Assembly (NCBI GenBank): GCA_963575745.1
Contig: CAUYUJ010015309.1
Span: 1-64,000, forward strand
Origin: Prorocentrum cordatum
Taxonomy: Eukaryota; Sar; Dinophyceae; Prorocentrales; Prorocentraceae
Length of the DNA stretch: 64,000 nt
Direction: 5' to 3'
The position numbers and the translations under genes were made by a program. Under the pieces are notes generated by a model. That model did no database searches, had not been told where the DNA came from, and was given only the letters and a program-made list of their open reading frames with translations. Below are positions 62,757-64,000 of the stretch, piece after piece (within the stretch, counting starts at the first letter, position 1; each line of letters begins with the position of its first letter).

Positions 62757-63000
62757 CGCGACGCTCCGAGGCGTGTCGCCCGAGGCGGCCCCTGAGGAGG
62801 CCGCGGCAGCGCCGACGCCCGCACCGCCCCCGACGCCCCGAGCAGCCCCCGGCGGGCCATCGGCTGCCGTGGTGGGCATCGGCTGCCGCAGGGGGGGGGG
62901 GCGGGGGGGGGGCGGGCGCGCGCTCGAGGAGGGGGCCGGGGTGGGCGGCTCCTCCAGGGCGGAGGCGAGGGAGGCAGGGAGGAGGAGGATGGGGGCAGGG
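62757..63000. other. GC-rich island
   Basis: Similar to 46741-47010 and 52138-52355: 'gccgacgcccgcaccgcccc' and G-runs. It lies next to the (CT)n tract. Confidence 0.6.
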
Positions 63001-63029
63001 AGACCCAGAGATCTAACGTACTGGATACA

Positions 63030-63150
63030 TCAAGACGGACGTGTTTCGCAATTTCCGGCCTCTAGGGGCCCTCACCGGGCCCCGGGACCGTTAATAAATG
63101 ACTCAGGATGAAAAACCGGTCCTGGGGAATGGGTCGACCCTTCCGTGGAC
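63030..63150 (+). repeat. ~130 bp dispersed repeat, copy 2
   Basis: Counterpart of 52690-52850, in the same orientation and again a few hundred bases after a pyrimidine tract and a GC-rich island. Confidence 0.65.
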
Positions 63151-63540
63151 CCCGTATTGAAAAAGTCACGACATCGGATCTCTGGGAAAGGGAGAGGACT
63201 TGCGGGAGAGGGGCAGGGAGGAGGGGGGGGGAGGGTGGCCTGGGCAGGCGGCTACGCCAGCGCGGGTGGAGGGGGGGGGCAGAGGGGGCAGGACGCCCAC
63301 CTCAGGGGCAGCGTCAGGTGAGTCAAGGTTCGAGGTTTTCAACGGGATGCGTTCCAGCGGCTGCGCTTCGCCGAGGGTTTTCCGGGGGTTGCTCGGATCG
63401 TCCCAGACGGCCGCTGGGGAGCCCGAGCCATGGCCCGAAATCCTGGGCGCACCGACCCCTCAATCGCCCACTGATCGCCGTTGGCCCCGTCCAAGAACCG
63501 TGTCGCTGGCCAGCTCGATGTTCCCTCCCACCCCCCCTGA

Positions 63541-63702
63541 GCGCCCCCCTCGATCGTCGCCCCTCATCACCAGGGGGTGGGCACTGCGGCCGTGCCGTTT
63601 TGCAGAACGTCGCCCCCCTCGATCGTCGCCCCTCGTCGCCCCCCTCGATCGTCGCCCCCCTCGATCGTGGCCACTGCGGCGGCCGTGCCGTTCTGCAGAA
63701 GC
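63541..63702. repeat. 'ccccctcgatcgtcgcc' minisatellite
   Basis: Four copies of the ~17 bp unit and two copies of 'cactgcgg..ccgtgccgtt.tgcagaa' form a ~90 bp higher-order duplication. Each unit contains the palindrome CGATCG. Confidence 0.85.
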
Positions 63703-63769
63703 TCCTCTGTTGTGGGGGGGTGAGCGGCTCTCCCTCCCTCCGCCTGCCCAGTGTTCCTCCTGCCCCTCC

Positions 63770-64000
63770 CCCTCTCCTCCTCCTCCTCCTCCTCCTCCTC
63801 CTCTCCTCCACCTCCTCCTCCTCCTCATCTCCTCCTCCTCATCTCCTCCTCCTCTCCTCCTCCTCCTCTCCTCCTCCTCCTCCTCCCCCTCCTCCTCCTC
63901 CTCCTCCTCCTCTCCTTCTCCTCTCCTCCTCCTCCTCCTCCTCCTCCTCCTCCTCCTCCTCCTCCTCCTCCTCCTCTCCTCCCCCTCGTCTCTCTTCCTC
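63770..64000. repeat. (CTC)n polypyrimidine tract running off the window
   Basis: CTC/TCC triplets to the last base, pyrimidine on the + strand. Confidence 0.95.

Overview
The window looks like nuclear DNA of a dinoflagellate. It is GC-rich and gene-poor, and most of its length is microsatellites, minisatellites and higher-order tandem repeats. Its protein-coding traces all lie on the + strand. Degenerate copies of the dinoflagellate spliced leader (DinoSL) sit just upstream of several coding traces. No organelle, bacterial or viral organisation is visible, and no rRNA or tRNA gene was recognised. The species cannot be named from the sequence alone.

Layout. 0-0.7 kb: 3' part of a PTC7-like PP2C phosphatase gene that begins outside the window. 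0.8-1.5 kb: (GA)n and a degenerate ~150 bp tandem repeat. 1.5-11.3 kb: tandem array of three ~3 kb gene units (the first expanded to ~3.5 kb) and two truncated unit heads. Each unit carries a DinoSL-like relic, a Walker-A protein region and a Gly/Pro-rich, SHOCT-like tail, all broken by frameshifts. 11.6-16 kb: purine-rich repeats, an 8-bp GGATCACC satellite, and an array of 20 hairpins with covarying stems and mostly GNRA-type loops. 16-25.4 kb: repeat families (300 bp tandem units, CTTGG-rich units, a ~110 bp G-rich dispersed family) and one small plausible gene near 19.6-19.9 kb.

25.5-32.7 kb is the clearest coding stretch, with two large uninterrupted genes: a DUF3987-like P-loop protein (888 aa from the first ATG) and a KDZ-like transposase (830 aa) whose ATG lies ~70 bp downstream of a DinoSL relic. 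Both families are typical of mobile DNA. 32.8-38.3 kb: minisatellite, a second GGATCACC satellite with the same flanking element as the first, a glycogenin-like GT8 fragment, a 151 bp MITE-like element and a retrotransposon zinc-knuckle relic. 39-42.4 kb: GGA/GAT higher-order array. 43-50.6 kb: second MITE copy, hairpin elements, long GGA and CTC tracts, a ~36 bp minisatellite and an RNase H relic. 51-64 kb: more purine/pyrimidine tracts, decayed coding sequence (55.3-58.6 kb), a 152 bp satellite and a 1.1 kb ACAT-type repeat.

The genes do not form a pathway. The picture is one housekeeping-type gene end, several transposon- or retrogene-derived genes, and repeat arrays showing how tandem duplication, spliced-leader cDNA recycling and slippage build such a genome. 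Family names come from motifs read by eye, not from searches.
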